Notes under the pieces: model-generated
The model's input: the letters and a program-made list of their open reading frames with translations, nothing else
Told to the model about the DNA's origin: nothing
Database searches by the model: none
Translations under genes and position numbers: made by a program
Assembly (NCBI GenBank): GCA_963692975.2
Contig: CAXMMR010000001.1
Location: forward strand, 95,650 to 159,649
Direction of reading: 5' to 3'
Length of the DNA: 64,000 nt
Origin: CAXMMR01 sp963692975
Lineage (GTDB): Bacteria > Pseudomonadota > Alphaproteobacteria > Acetobacterales > Acetobacteraceae
Part shown: positions 27,736-35,858 of the stretch, piece by piece
How positions within the stretch are numbered: position 1 is the first letter of the stretch
How the letters are laid out: every line of letters begins with the position of its first letter

Positions 27736-28699
27736 ACGCGGCGACGGTCCGCGCCACGCCTGCCTCCAGGCTGGTGAACGGCCGGTCCCAGCCGGCCCGC
27801 CGCAGCTTGCCCACGGGCGCCTGGGTAAAATACTGGTAGTGCTCGCGCAGCTCTGGCGGCATGTCGACATAGGCGATGCGCGGCGTCTGCCCGCAGGCCG
27901 CAAAAGCCGCCCGCGCCAGCTCGTTCCAGCTCCGCGCCTGCCCGGTGCCGACGTTGAACAGCCCGCTCGGCGCGCCCGGCGTCTCCGCCAGCCATCGGAT
28001 CACCGCCACCACGTCGTCGACATGGACGAAGTCGCGCCGCTGCTCGCCATCGGCCACCCCGTCCCGATACGAGCGGAACAGCCGCACCGTCTCCCCGGCC
28101 TGCACGAGCGGAATGATCTTGCTGATCACCGACCGCATCTCGCCCTTGCAGCCCTCGCCCGGCCCATAGACGTTGAACAGCTTCAGCCCCGCCCAGCGCG
28201 GCGGCATCGGCGCTCCGTCGGCCATGTCCATGGCGACGCGCTGATCGACCAAGTGCTTGGACCAGCCATACGCGTTCAGCGGCCGCAACGCCGCCAGCGC
28301 CTCGGGCGCGTCCAGATCCTCGAAGCCAGCGCCGCCATCGCCATAGGTCGCCGCCGAGGACGCATAGATCAGCGGCACCGCGGCCTCCGCGCACCAGCTC
28401 CACAGGTCGAGCGTCAGCCGCACGTTGTCGCGCAGGATCCGGTCGACGTCGGTCTCCGTCGTCGCCGACACCGCGCCGAGGTGCACGACCAGCGCCACCT
28501 CTCCGCGGTGACGCTCCAGCCAATTGGACAGGTCTTCCGGCGTGATCAGGTCGTGCAGCGCCACGTCGAGCAGGTTGCGCCACTTGCCGCCCGTCCGCAT
28601 CCGGTCGCAGCCGACGACGCGCCGCCCCGCCCGGCTGAACGCGCGGGCCACGTGCGCGCCGATGAACCCGGCGGCCCCGGTGACCAGCACCAGGCTCAC
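27728..28699 (-). CDS. hldD: ADP-L-glycero-D-manno-heptose 6-epimerase
   Basis: A 323-residue short-chain-type epimerase that turns ADP-D-glycero- into ADP-L-glycero-D-manno-heptose for lipopolysaccharide core. Visible are the NADP loop VLVTGAAGFIGAHVARAFSR, the catalytic Tyr and Lys in NAYGWSKHLVDQ, FNVYGPGEGCKGEMRSVISK and FVHVDDVVAVIRWL, all as in HldD. The GTG at 28699 overlaps the hldE stop (GTGA), so the genes are coupled. Confidence 0.95.
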   Translation of the reverse strand: MSLVLVTGAAGFIGAHVARAFSRAGRRVVGCDRMRTGGKWRNLLDVALHDLITPEDLSNWLERHRGEVALVVHLGAVSATTETDVDRILRDNVRLTLDLWSWCAEAAVPLIYASSAATYGDGGAGFEDLDAPEALAALRPLNAYGWSKHLVDQRVAMDMADGAPMPPRWAGLKLFNVYGPGEGCKGEMRSVISKIIPLVQAGETVRLFRSYRDGVADGEQRRDFVHVDDVVAVIRWLAETPGAPSGLFNVGTGQARSWNELARAAFAACGQTPRIAYVDMPPELREHYQYFTQAPVGKLRRAGWDRPFTSLEAGVARTVAAFG

Positions 28700-30228
28700 G
28701 CCGGCGCGCCGCCGCGCCGCCGCACCCCAACCGTCGCGCCAACCGTCGCGCCAACCGTCGCGCCAACCGTCGCGCCAACCGTCGCGCCAACCCTGGCAAG
28801 CGTCGCCGTCGTCGACTGGCCGTCCACCAGCGCGGCGAGCAGCACCTCGCCGCCATGCGCCTGCACGATGTCCGCACCCACCACCTCGGCGAGCGCATAG
28901 TCCGCGCCCTTGACCAACACGTCCGGCAGCAGCGCCTCGATCAGCAGCCGTGGCGTGTCCTCCTCGAAGGCGACCACGCAGTCGACATAGCTGATCGCCG
29001 CCATCACCTGCGCCCGCGCCGCCAGCGGGTTGACCGGCCGGCTCGGCCCCTTCAGCCGAGCGACCGAAGCGTCCGCGTTGAGCCCGACCACCAGCCGGTC
29101 GCAGCGCCCCCGCGCCGCCCGCAGCAGCGCGACATGGCCCGGATGGAGCAGGTCAAAGCACCCGTTGGTGAAGCCGACGCGCAGGCCCTGCCCGCGCCAG
29201 CGCTGCACCAGCGCCAGCGTGCCCGCCAGCGGCCGCAGCCCCGGCAGCGCCTCCTCCGCGTCGTCGCGGCTCTGCAGCTCGTGCAGCACTTCGTCCACCG
29301 TCGCCGTCGCCGTGCCGAGCTTGCTCACCACCACGCCGGCGGCCGCATTGGCCACGTGCATCGCCTGCACCAGCGACAGTCCCGAGGCATGCGCGAGCGC
29401 CATCGTCGCGATCACCGTGTCGCCGGCGCCCGAGACGTCGAACACCTCGCGGGCATGCGTCGGCACCGCGTTCACCGCCCCCTCTCCGTCTGGGCCGTCC
29501 GCCTCCACCAACATCATGCCGCGCTCCGAGCGCGTCGCCAGGATCGCGCTCGCCGCCGCATCCGCCAGCACCCGGCGCGACGCCGCGACCACGCCCTCGT
29601 CGTCGTCCACCGCCAGCTTGCTCGCGAGCGCCAGCTCGCGCAGGTTCGGCGTGATGCAGGTCGCACCACGATAGCGGCCGAAATCCTCGCTCTTGGGGTC
29701 GACGAACACCGGCTTGCCCTGGCCGCGCGCCGCCGCGATCACCGCCTCGATCACCGGCGCGGCGAGCACGCCCTTGCCGTAATCGGACAGGATCACCGCG
29801 TCCGCCGAGGGCAGCAGGCGCTCGATCTCGAGCAGCAGCCCGTCCTGCTCGGCCGGCTGCAGCGGCAGCCGGCTCTCCTCGTCGGCGCGCACGATCTGCT
29901 GCTGCGAGGCGATGAACCGCGTCTTGCAGATCGTCGGCCGCTCGCCGCTCGCGACCAGCGCGCAGCGTATCCGGCCAATCCCGCCGGCCAGCCGCGCGAC
30001 CGTCTCGCCCAGCCCGTCCCGGCCGACAAGGCCGACCAGCACCGCCTGCCCGCCCAGCGTCGCGATGTTGTGGGCGACGTTGCCGGCGCCGCCCAGCATC
30101 TCCTGGGTGCGGATGAGATGCAACACCGGGATCGGCGCCTCGGGCGAGATGCGCTCGATCCGGCCATGCACAAAGCGGTCAAGCATGACGTCGCCGATGC
30201 ACAGGATGGTGACGCCGGAGAAATCCAT
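28696..30228 (-). CDS. hldE: Bifunctional heptose 7-phosphate kinase / heptose 1-phosphate adenylyltransferase
   Basis: A 510-residue HldE (RfaE) protein with the two usual domains. Residues 1-330 are a PfkB-type kinase (ERISPEAPIPVLHLIRTQEM, FVDPKSEDFGRYRGATCITP, VFDVSGAGDTVIATMALAHA). Residues about 345-485 are a cytidylyltransferase-like domain (VGFTNGCFDLLHPGHVALLR). Together they phosphorylate heptose 7-phosphate and later make ADP-heptose. The C-terminal tail is unusual: GATV repeated five times from a 12-bp tandem DNA repeat, then RRRGGAPA. The ATG at 30228 overlaps the stop of the upstream peptidase frame (TGATG). A GGCAA micro-repeat and a hairpin repeat lie just before it. Confidence 0.94.
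   Translation of the reverse strand: MDFSGVTILCIGDVMLDRFVHGRIERISPEAPIPVLHLIRTQEMLGGAGNVAHNIATLGGQAVLVGLVGRDGLGETVARLAGGIGRIRCALVASGERPTICKTRFIASQQQIVRADEESRLPLQPAEQDGLLLEIERLLPSADAVILSDYGKGVLAAPVIEAVIAAARGQGKPVFVDPKSEDFGRYRGATCITPNLRELALASKLAVDDDEGVVAASRRVLADAAASAILATRSERGMMLVEADGPDGEGAVNAVPTHAREVFDVSGAGDTVIATMALAHASGLSLVQAMHVANAAAGVVVSKLGTATATVDEVLHELQSRDDAEEALPGLRPLAGTLALVQRWRGQGLRVGFTNGCFDLLHPGHVALLRAARGRCDRLVVGLNADASVARLKGPSRPVNPLAARAQVMAAISYVDCVVAFEEDTPRLLIEALLPDVLVKGADYALAEVVGADIVQAHGGEVLLAALVDGQSTTATLARVGATVGATVGATVGATVGATVGVRRRGGAPA
28727..28798. repeat. 12-bp tandem repeat in the end of hldE
   Basis: CCAACCGTCGCG occurs five times perfectly (28727-28786) plus a partial sixth unit. 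On the coding strand it is in frame and gives a GATV ladder at the HldE C-terminus. Because the unit is a multiple of three, copy-number change would lengthen or shorten the tail without breaking the frame. Confidence 0.97.
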
Positions 30229-32534
30229 CAGCCGCGGGCCGGCAAGGCAAGGCAAGGCAAGGGGCTTTGCCCCTTGACCCCACCAAAGCCTAGGCTTTGG
30301 AAACATTGACTTGGGGATTGTGGCTCTAGTCGTCCGACAGTCCTGAATGAATGCGGGTCTGGGGGCGCCGCCCCCAGCGGGTCGAGGGCAGAGCCCTCGC
30401 CTTCCTTGATCTCCAACCGCGTCTTCGTGGCCGCCGGCATCAGCTCACGACTCAGATACGTATATTCCAGCGCCTGCTCCTCGGCCTGCTCGGGCAGGTT
30501 CGCCCCCGCCGCATGGCCGCCCTCGACCTGCTCGAAGTAATAGAACGGCAGCCCCAGCGCCTCCATCCTGGCGGCAAACCGCCGCGCATGCACCGGCCCG
30601 ACCCGGTCGTCCTTTGTCGTGGTGAAAATATACGGCGTCGGGTAGGCGACCCCCGGCCGCAGCGCCTGCAGCGGCGAGATTCCGGCCAGGAACGCCCGCT
30701 GCGCCGGCACCGAAACGGAGCCGTACTCGCCCACCCACGAGGCGCCGGCGGACATCGTCTCATAGTGCAGCATGTCGAGCAGCGGCACGTCGATCACGAC
30801 GGCATGCCACAGCGCCGGATGCTGGGTGAACTCCACCCCCATCAGCAGCCCGCCATTCGAGCCGCCGCGGATCCCCAGCCGCGCCGGCGAGGTGATGCGC
30901 CGGCTGATCAGCGCCTCGGCCACCGCGGCGAAGTCGTCATAGACATGCTGCCGCTTCGTTTGCAGCCCGGCCTCATGCCAGCGCGGCCCGAACTCGCCGC
31001 CGCCGCGGATATTGGCCAGCACGTAGACGCCGCCACGGTCGAGCCACAGCTTGCCCAGAGCGCCCGAGTAGGTCGGCGTCTCGGAGACCTGGAAGCCGCC
31101 ATAGGCATAGAGCAGCGTCGGGTTCTGCCCGTTCATCGCCATGTCGCGCCGGTGCACGACAAAATACGGCACCCGCGTGCCGTCGCTCGACACCGCCTCG
31201 GCCTGGTCGACCACGTAAGCGCTCGCCACGAACTGCGCCGGCAGCGACTTGATGGCGGCGACGGCCCCGGTGCCGGCATCGGCCACCCAGAGCTGCGTCG
31301 GGTCCAGAAAGCCGGTGACGTCGAGAAAGGCCGTCTCGTCGTGGATGTTGGTGTCGGCGACGTCGATGCTGTCGCTCTGCGGCAACGCCAGGCGCGTCCC
31401 GCTCCAGCCGCCGGCAACCGGCGTGAACACCCGCGCCTGGCCGCGCACGTTGTCGTAGATCGCGGCGACGACGCGGCCGCGCGTGACCCCGATCGTGTCG
31501 AGCGACTGCGTCGGGCCGGGCGCGAACACCACCATCGGCGGCGCCTCAAGATGCGCCGCGTCCAGCGAGATCACGCTGCCGGCAGTGAGCGGAGCGCCCG
31601 CCGGCGGCGTCCAGTCCTGGTTGAGGGTGACGATCAGCCGGTTGGCGACCAGCCCGTTGACCACCGCCTTGGGCGGCAGCGCCAGACGCTGCAGCCCGCT
31701 TGGCGTCAGCACCTGATACTCGAAGGTGAAGAAGGTCACCGCCCGGCTGATCAACGTCAGCCGATGCCCGTCGCCGTCGACCAGCTGCACCGGCATCACC
31801 TCGGTGTCGCCCGGCGCGCCCCGGTAGATCTCGGTCGCGGCGCTCAAAGGCTCGCCGCGACGCAGGCGCTTGACGATGAACGGGTAGCTCGAGGCCGTCA
31901 TCGTGCCCGGCCCCCAATCGCGCGACAGCAGCAGCGTGTCGTCGTCGAGCCAGGCGACGTCCTGCTTGCCGCGCGGCAGCGCAAACCCGCCGGCGACGAA
32001 CGTGCTCGTCCCCAGGTCGAACTCGCGCATCGTCACCGCGTCCTCGCCGCCATCCGACAGGCTGAGCAGGCAGCGCCGCTCATCCGGCTCGGCGCAGCTC
32101 GCACCCTTCCACACCCAGTTCGCATGCTCCGCGCCGGCCAGCGCGTCGAGGTCGAGCATCACCGTCCAGTCCGGGCTCGCACTCCGGTAGCTCGCCAGCG
32201 AGGTGCGGCGCCACACGCCGCGCGTATGCCCGGCGTCGCGCCAGAAATTGGTGACGCCGCCGCCCAGCATCTCCGGCGCCGGAATGCGGTCGCGGGTCTC
32301 GGCCAGCGCCAGCGCCTCCCGATACAGCGGCTGGTAGCGCGGGTCCGCCTGCAGCTCCGCCAGGGTCCGGGCATCATGCGCACGCACCCAGCTCAACGCC
32401 GCCTTGCCCTCGACCTGGCCCAGAAAACCAGGCGTCGTCGCCGAAGCATCAGCCGGCGCCGCATCAGCCAGGGCGGCACTCAATGACGGCATCACAAGGC
32501 TGAACATGACGGCGGCCGCGAGGCGATAGCGCAT
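30228..32534 (-). CDS. Prolyl oligopeptidase family (S9) serine peptidase, exported
   Basis: A 768-residue S9A peptidase that cuts short proline-containing peptides. The signal peptide MRYRLAAAVMFSLVMPSLSA and cleavage near ALADA indicate export. The middle part should be the seven-bladed propeller. The catalytic domain has the Ser motif LGIRGGSNGGLLMGVEF, Asp in TTTKDDRVGPVHARRF and His in FEQVEGGHAAGANL. The native protein probably ends near ELMPAATKTRLE. The remaining 50 or so residues (ALDPLGAAPPDPHSFR to CLALPARG) are translated from hairpin repeat copy 9, and the stop overlaps the hldE start codon. Whether the tail affects folding is unknown. Confidence 0.92.
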   Translation of the reverse strand: MRYRLAAAVMFSLVMPSLSAALADAAPADASATTPGFLGQVEGKAALSWVRAHDARTLAELQADPRYQPLYREALALAETRDRIPAPEMLGGGVTNFWRDAGHTRGVWRRTSLASYRSASPDWTVMLDLDALAGAEHANWVWKGASCAEPDERRCLLSLSDGGEDAVTMREFDLGTSTFVAGGFALPRGKQDVAWLDDDTLLLSRDWGPGTMTASSYPFIVKRLRRGEPLSAATEIYRGAPGDTEVMPVQLVDGDGHRLTLISRAVTFFTFEYQVLTPSGLQRLALPPKAVVNGLVANRLIVTLNQDWTPPAGAPLTAGSVISLDAAHLEAPPMVVFAPGPTQSLDTIGVTRGRVVAAIYDNVRGQARVFTPVAGGWSGTRLALPQSDSIDVADTNIHDETAFLDVTGFLDPTQLWVADAGTGAVAAIKSLPAQFVASAYVVDQAEAVSSDGTRVPYFVVHRRDMAMNGQNPTLLYAYGGFQVSETPTYSGALGKLWLDRGGVYVLANIRGGGEFGPRWHEAGLQTKRQHVYDDFAAVAEALISRRITSPARLGIRGGSNGGLLMGVEFTQHPALWHAVVIDVPLLDMLHYETMSAGASWVGEYGSVSVPAQRAFLAGISPLQALRPGVAYPTPYIFTTTKDDRVGPVHARRFAARMEALGLPFYYFEQVEGGHAAGANLPEQAEEQALEYTYLSRELMPAATKTRLEIKEGEGSALDPLGAAPPDPHSFRTVGRLEPQSPSQCFQSLGFGGVKGQSPLPCLALPARG
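30239..30406 (-). repeat. GC hairpin repeat, copy 9 (variant)
   Basis: Between hldE and the prolyl oligopeptidase. The inner hairpin here is CCAAAGCCTAGGCTTTGG instead of the common TTAAAGGC stem, with pairing kept. Right: CTGGGGGCGCCGCCCCCAG and CGAGGGC-AGA-GCCCTCG. The peptidase frame is open through the whole repeat. Confidence 0.82.
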
Positions 32535-32587
32535 GGTGATCCCGGACGATGAGCCGACCTACCGTAGCCGTGATGACCAGCGGCGCA

Positions 32588-32988
32588 AAGGAAGGCCAGA
32601 GGCTCTGCCTCTGGACTCCGTCACGCGCTAGCGTGCATTCGCACGACGGGCCCGAGGCCCCAGACCCCGGCACGAATGGGACGACACCTTGGCTGTGTTA
32701 CTAGTCTCCCAGTCTGAACTCTCCCGACGGCATGTTCGAAATCTTGCCTATAGGCAAGATTTCCATAACTCATTGTTAATAACACGTTTACTTCTGGAAG
32801 AAGTGGGCGAGAACGCCTGAAGCGCCCTCGAGGCGACCCTCCTACAAATCTTGCGGTATTTCGCCCAACACAACCACCCACAGCTTTGTAGAAGATACTA
32901 TGGCAAGCGCAAACGAGCGCATCCTCTTATAATCGGGGTCTGGGGCCTCCCGGCCCCAGCGGGTCCAGGGCAGAGCCCTGGCCTTTCT
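32588..32988. repeat. GC hairpin repeat, copy 10, interrupted by the 155-bp repeat
   Basis: Left part 32588-32683: CCAGAGGC-TCT-GCCTCTGG, an added palindrome module (CCGTCACGCGCTAGCG and following) and the GGGCC/GGCCC hairpin. Right part 32935-32988: CTGGGGCCTCCCGGCCCCAG and CCAGGGC-AGA-GCCCTGG. Both ends are of the CTGGGGCC type, unlike most copies. The 155-bp repeat lies between them. Confidence 0.82.
32739..32896 (+). repeat. 155-bp dispersed repeat, copy 1
   Basis: It starts with a perfect palindrome (AATCTTGCC, TATA, then the complement). It then carries CATTG and GGAAGAAGTGGG-like words and ends with AAATCTTGCGGTATTTCGCC, an ACAACCA stretch and GCTTTGTAGAAGAT. The second copy at 48322-48475 is inverted. 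The ends are well conserved and the middle is more diverged. No coding frame seems conserved between the copies. Confidence 0.85.
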
Positions 32989-33013
32989 CAACCCCATACA
33001 AGGTGACCCCGTC

Positions 33014-34225
33014 CTGGCCATCGAGCTCGCCGACCTGCAGCGCCTGGATCGTGACGATCCACTGGCCGGCTTCCGCGCCGAGTTCGAGCTGCCCGCCGAC
33101 ATCGTCTATCTCGACGGCAACTCTCTTGGTGCGCTGCCCAAGGCCACGCCGGCGCGGGTGGCGGCAGTGATCACCGAGCAGTGGGGCGTCGGCCTCATCC
33201 GGTCATGGACCGCCGCCGGGTGGCTCGACCTGCCGAGCCGCCTCGGCGACAAGATCGCCCGCCTGCTCGGCGCCGCGCCCGGCACCGTGCTGGCCGCCGA
33301 CAGCACCTCGATCAACCTATTCAAGCTGCTCTCCGCCGCCCTGCGCCTGCGCCCCGACCGCCGCGTCATCCTCTCCGAGGCCGGCAACTTCCCGACCGAC
33401 CTCTACGTCGCCGAGGGCCTCGCCGAGTTGCTCGGCCAGGGCCACACGCTGCGCCTGGCGGAGCCTGCCGACATCGCCGGCGCGATCGGCCCGGACGTCG
33501 CCGCAATCATGCTGACCCATGTCGACTACCGCAGCGGCGCGATGCACGACATGCCGGCGCTGACCGCCGCGGCGCACGCTCACGGCGCGCTGACCGTGTG
33601 GGACCTGGCCCACTCCGCCGGCGCCGTGCCCCTCGCCCTCAAGGCCGCCGCGGCCGATTTTGCCATCGGCTGCGGCTACAAGTTCCTGCACGGCGGCCCC
33701 GGCGCCCCGGCCTACCTCTATGTCGCCCCGCACCACCAGGCCGCCGCCCGCTATCCGATCACCGGCTGGCTCGGCCACGCCGACCCGTTCGGCTTCCATC
33801 CCACCTACGCTCCCGCCGCCGGCATCGCGCGGGCCACCGTCGGCACCCCCTCGATCCTCGCCATGACGGCGCTCGACGTCGGCGTCGACATCCTGCTGCG
33901 CGCCTCGATACCCGAGCTGCGCCGCAAGTCGCAGCGCCAGGCGGACCTGCTGATCGCCCTCGTCGAGGCAAGCTGCCCCGGCCTCATCCTGGCCACCCCA
34001 AGAGACGCCGCACGACGCGGCAGCCAGGTCTCGTTCCGCCACCCGCAGGCCGAGCCGATCATGCAATCCCTGATCGCCCGCGGCGTCATCGGCGACTTCC
34101 GCACCCCCGACATCCTGCGCTTCGGCATCACGCCGTTGACGCTACGCTACGCCGATCTCTGGCACGCAGCCGTGGCGATCAGCGAAGAAAGCAAGGCGAG
34201 GGGCTTTGCTCCTCGACCCCATTAA
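33014..34225 (+). CDS. kynU: Kynureninase (start codon unclear)
   Basis: A kynureninase of about 400 residues, the PLP enzyme splitting kynurenine or 3-hydroxykynurenine in tryptophan breakdown or NAD synthesis. Family marks are VYLDGNSLGALPKATPARVA, STSINLFKLLSAALRLRPDR, DYRSGAMHDMPALTAAAHAH, VWDLAHSAGAVPLALKAAAA and the PLP-lysine stretch GCGYKFLHGGPGAPAYLY. The true start should precede LAIELADLQRLDRDDPLAGF, but no ATG, GTG or TTG exists in frame back to a TAA at 32930. I mark the CTG at 33014. Either a CTG is used, or one C is missing after 33012, which would make the GTG at 33003 the start (MTPSLAIEL). Residues KARGFAPRPH at the end come from a hairpin repeat. Confidence 0.88.
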   Translation: MAIELADLQRLDRDDPLAGFRAEFELPADIVYLDGNSLGALPKATPARVAAVITEQWGVGLIRSWTAAGWLDLPSRLGDKIARLLGAAPGTVLAADSTSINLFKLLSAALRLRPDRRVILSEAGNFPTDLYVAEGLAELLGQGHTLRLAEPADIAGAIGPDVAAIMLTHVDYRSGAMHDMPALTAAAHAHGALTVWDLAHSAGAVPLALKAAAADFAIGCGYKFLHGGPGAPAYLYVAPHHQAAARYPITGWLGHADPFGFHPTYAPAAGIARATVGTPSILAMTALDVGVDILLRASIPELRRKSQRQADLLIALVEASCPGLILATPRDAARRGSQVSFRHPQAEPIMQSLIARGVIGDFRTPDILRFGITPLTLRYADLWHAAVAISEESKARGFAPRPH

Positions 34226-34382
34226 AGGCGAAGCCTTTAAAATCCGTTTACTGCCCGTGACCCATGGCGAGGTCGGTGCGGTGGGTGGCTTCGCCAAGCA
34301 CGACAGCGCCCGTCTAGACTCCAAACGGATGGGGGTCTGGGGCCTCAGGCCCCAGCGGGTCCAGGGAAGAGCCCTGGCCTTC
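34192..34382 (-). repeat. GC hairpin repeat, copy 11
   Basis: Between convergent kynU and dadA; both reading frames end inside it. Left: CGAGGGGC-TTT-GCTCCTCG (one mismatch) and ATTAAAGGC-GAA-GCCTTTAAA, whose TAA is the kynU stop. The spacer contains GAGGTCGGTGCGGTGGG and GGCTTCGCCAAGCA. Right: CTGGGGCCTCAGGCCCCAG and CCAGGGA-AGA-GCCCTGG (stem of six with one mismatch). A TAG here is the dadA stop. Confidence 0.9.
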
Positions 34383-35630
34383 GTAACGCCTGTGGTCAAA
34401 CGGAGTCGCATTGATCTCCGGCCTCCGACCGCTGACCACGTCGGCCAGCATCCGCGCCGACCCGCAGGCCATCGTCCAGCCGAGCGTGCCATGTCCGGTA
34501 TTGAGAAACAGCTCCGGGTATCGCGTCCGCCCCACCACCGGCGTGCCGTCCGGCGTCATCGGCCGCAGCCCGGTCCAGAACTTGGCCTCCGCCGGATCGC
34601 CCGCCCGCGGAAACAAATCCGTCAGCGACCGCACCAAAGTCTGCCGGCGCGGCGCCCGCAGCCGGCTGCTGAACCCCGCCAGCTCGGCCGTGCCGCCGAC
34701 CCGGATGCGTTCGCCGAGCCGCGTGATCGCGACCTTGAACGTCTCGTCCATCACCGTCGATTGCGGCGACGCCGCCTCCACCCCCACCGGCAGCGTCAAC
34801 GAGTAACCCTTCACCGGATAGACCGGAATGCGAACCCCGAGCGGCGCCAGCAGCGCCGGCGAGAAGCTCCCCAGGGCGACGACATATGCGTCCGCCCGCT
34901 CCACGCCCTGTCCGGTGCGAACGCCGGCGATCCGGCCGCCCGCCCTCTCGATGCCTGCGATCCGCACGCCGTAACGAAACCGCACGCCCGCCGCCTCGGC
35001 CAGCGCGGCCAGGCGCTGGGTGAACAGATGCGCGTCGCCGGTCTCGTCGCCCGGCAGGCGCAAGCCGCCGATGATCGGCACCGTCGCCTCGGCCAGCCCC
35101 GGCTCGGCGGCGATGCAGCCAGCCGCGTCCAGCACCTCGAACGGTACGTGGCTCTGCGCCAGCACCGCCGTGTCAGCGCCGATGTGATCGAACTGCTTCT
35201 GGGTGCGAAACAACTGCAGCGTGCCCGCCTGCCGCCCGTCATAGGCGATGCCGGTCTCGATCCGCAGCGCCACCAGGCTGTCCCGGCTATACTCAGCGAG
35301 CGCCACCATGCGGCGCTTGTTGCGCTCATAGGCGGCCTCGGTGCAGTTCGCCAGCATCTGCCCGAGCCACGACAGAAAGCGCAGATCCAGCATCGGCCAG
35401 ACCACCAGCGGCCGATGCCGCATCGCCAGCCAGCGCAGCGCCTTGAGCGGAATGCCCGGCGCCGCCCAGGGCGAGGAGTAGCCGGGCGAGACCTGCCCCG
35501 CATTGGCAAAGCTGGTCTCCATCCCGGCCGCCGGCTGACGGTCCAGCACCGTCACCTCATGGCCGGCCTGGCTCAGATACCAGGCGCTGGTGACGCCGAT
35601 CACACCGCTGCCAAGGACGATGACTTTCAT
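34314..35630 (-). CDS. dadA: D-amino-acid dehydrogenase small subunit
   Basis: A 438-residue FAD enzyme oxidising D-amino acids (typically D-alanine) to keto acids and passing electrons to the respiratory chain. It begins MKVIVLGSGVIGVTSAWYLS (FAD loop) and shows ETSFANAGQVSPGYSSPWAA, VYPVKGYSLTLPV and PELFLNTGHGTLGWTMACGS, all DadA hallmarks. The native end should be near PEINATPFDHRRY; the last 19 residues (EGQGSSLDPLGPEAPDPHPF and following) are read from hairpin repeat copy 11. ATG 35630 fits the family start exactly. No alanine racemase gene adjoins it. Confidence 0.93.
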   Translation of the reverse strand: MKVIVLGSGVIGVTSAWYLSQAGHEVTVLDRQPAAGMETSFANAGQVSPGYSSPWAAPGIPLKALRWLAMRHRPLVVWPMLDLRFLSWLGQMLANCTEAAYERNKRRMVALAEYSRDSLVALRIETGIAYDGRQAGTLQLFRTQKQFDHIGADTAVLAQSHVPFEVLDAAGCIAAEPGLAEATVPIIGGLRLPGDETGDAHLFTQRLAALAEAAGVRFRYGVRIAGIERAGGRIAGVRTGQGVERADAYVVALGSFSPALLAPLGVRIPVYPVKGYSLTLPVGVEAASPQSTVMDETFKVAITRLGERIRVGGTAELAGFSSRLRAPRRQTLVRSLTDLFPRAGDPAEAKFWTGLRPMTPDGTPVVGRTRYPELFLNTGHGTLGWTMACGSARMLADVVSGRRPEINATPFDHRRYEGQGSSLDPLGPEAPDPHPFGV

Positions 35631-35671
35631 GAGTCGGATAACGCGACAGCCTGCGCGAAAGGCAAGGTCAG

Positions 35672-35858
35672 AAAGGCGAGGGGCTTTGCCCCTCGACCCC
35701 ATTAAAGGCCGACCCTTTAAAATCCATCTATCACCCGTGTTTCCACAGCGAGGTCGGTGCCGTGGGACACATGATTGACGCCCGCCTCGGCTCCAAATGG
35801 ATGGGGTCTGGGGCCTCGGGCCCCAGCGGTGTCCAGAGGCAGAGCCTCTGGCCTTCCT
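35672..35858 (-). repeat. GC hairpin repeat, copy 12
   Basis: Between the dadA start and the aminopeptidase end. Left: CGAGGGGC-TTT-GCCCCTCG and a partly broken ATTAAAGGCCGACCCTTTAA. The spacer contains GAGGTCGGTGCCGTGGG, shared with copy 11. Right: CTGGGGCCTCGGGCCCCAG and CCAGAGGC-AGA-GCCTCTGG. Confidence 0.88.

Larger units (their letters stand above)
32535..33013. other. 479-bp divergent intergenic region made of repeats
   Basis: It separates the leftward peptidase from the rightward kynureninase and is almost wholly repeat: a GC hairpin element broken by a 155-bp AT-richer repeat. Promoters for both genes must lie in or between these repeats. A stretch TTAACAATGAGTTA near 32773-32785 (minus sense) resembles a CtrA-type half-site pair (TTAA-N7-TTA), which may be chance. 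Confidence 0.5.

Noticed and set aside
28727..28798. Tandem repeat as a CRISPR array
   Set aside because: Units are 12 bp and contiguous with no spacers, and they lie inside a coding sequence.
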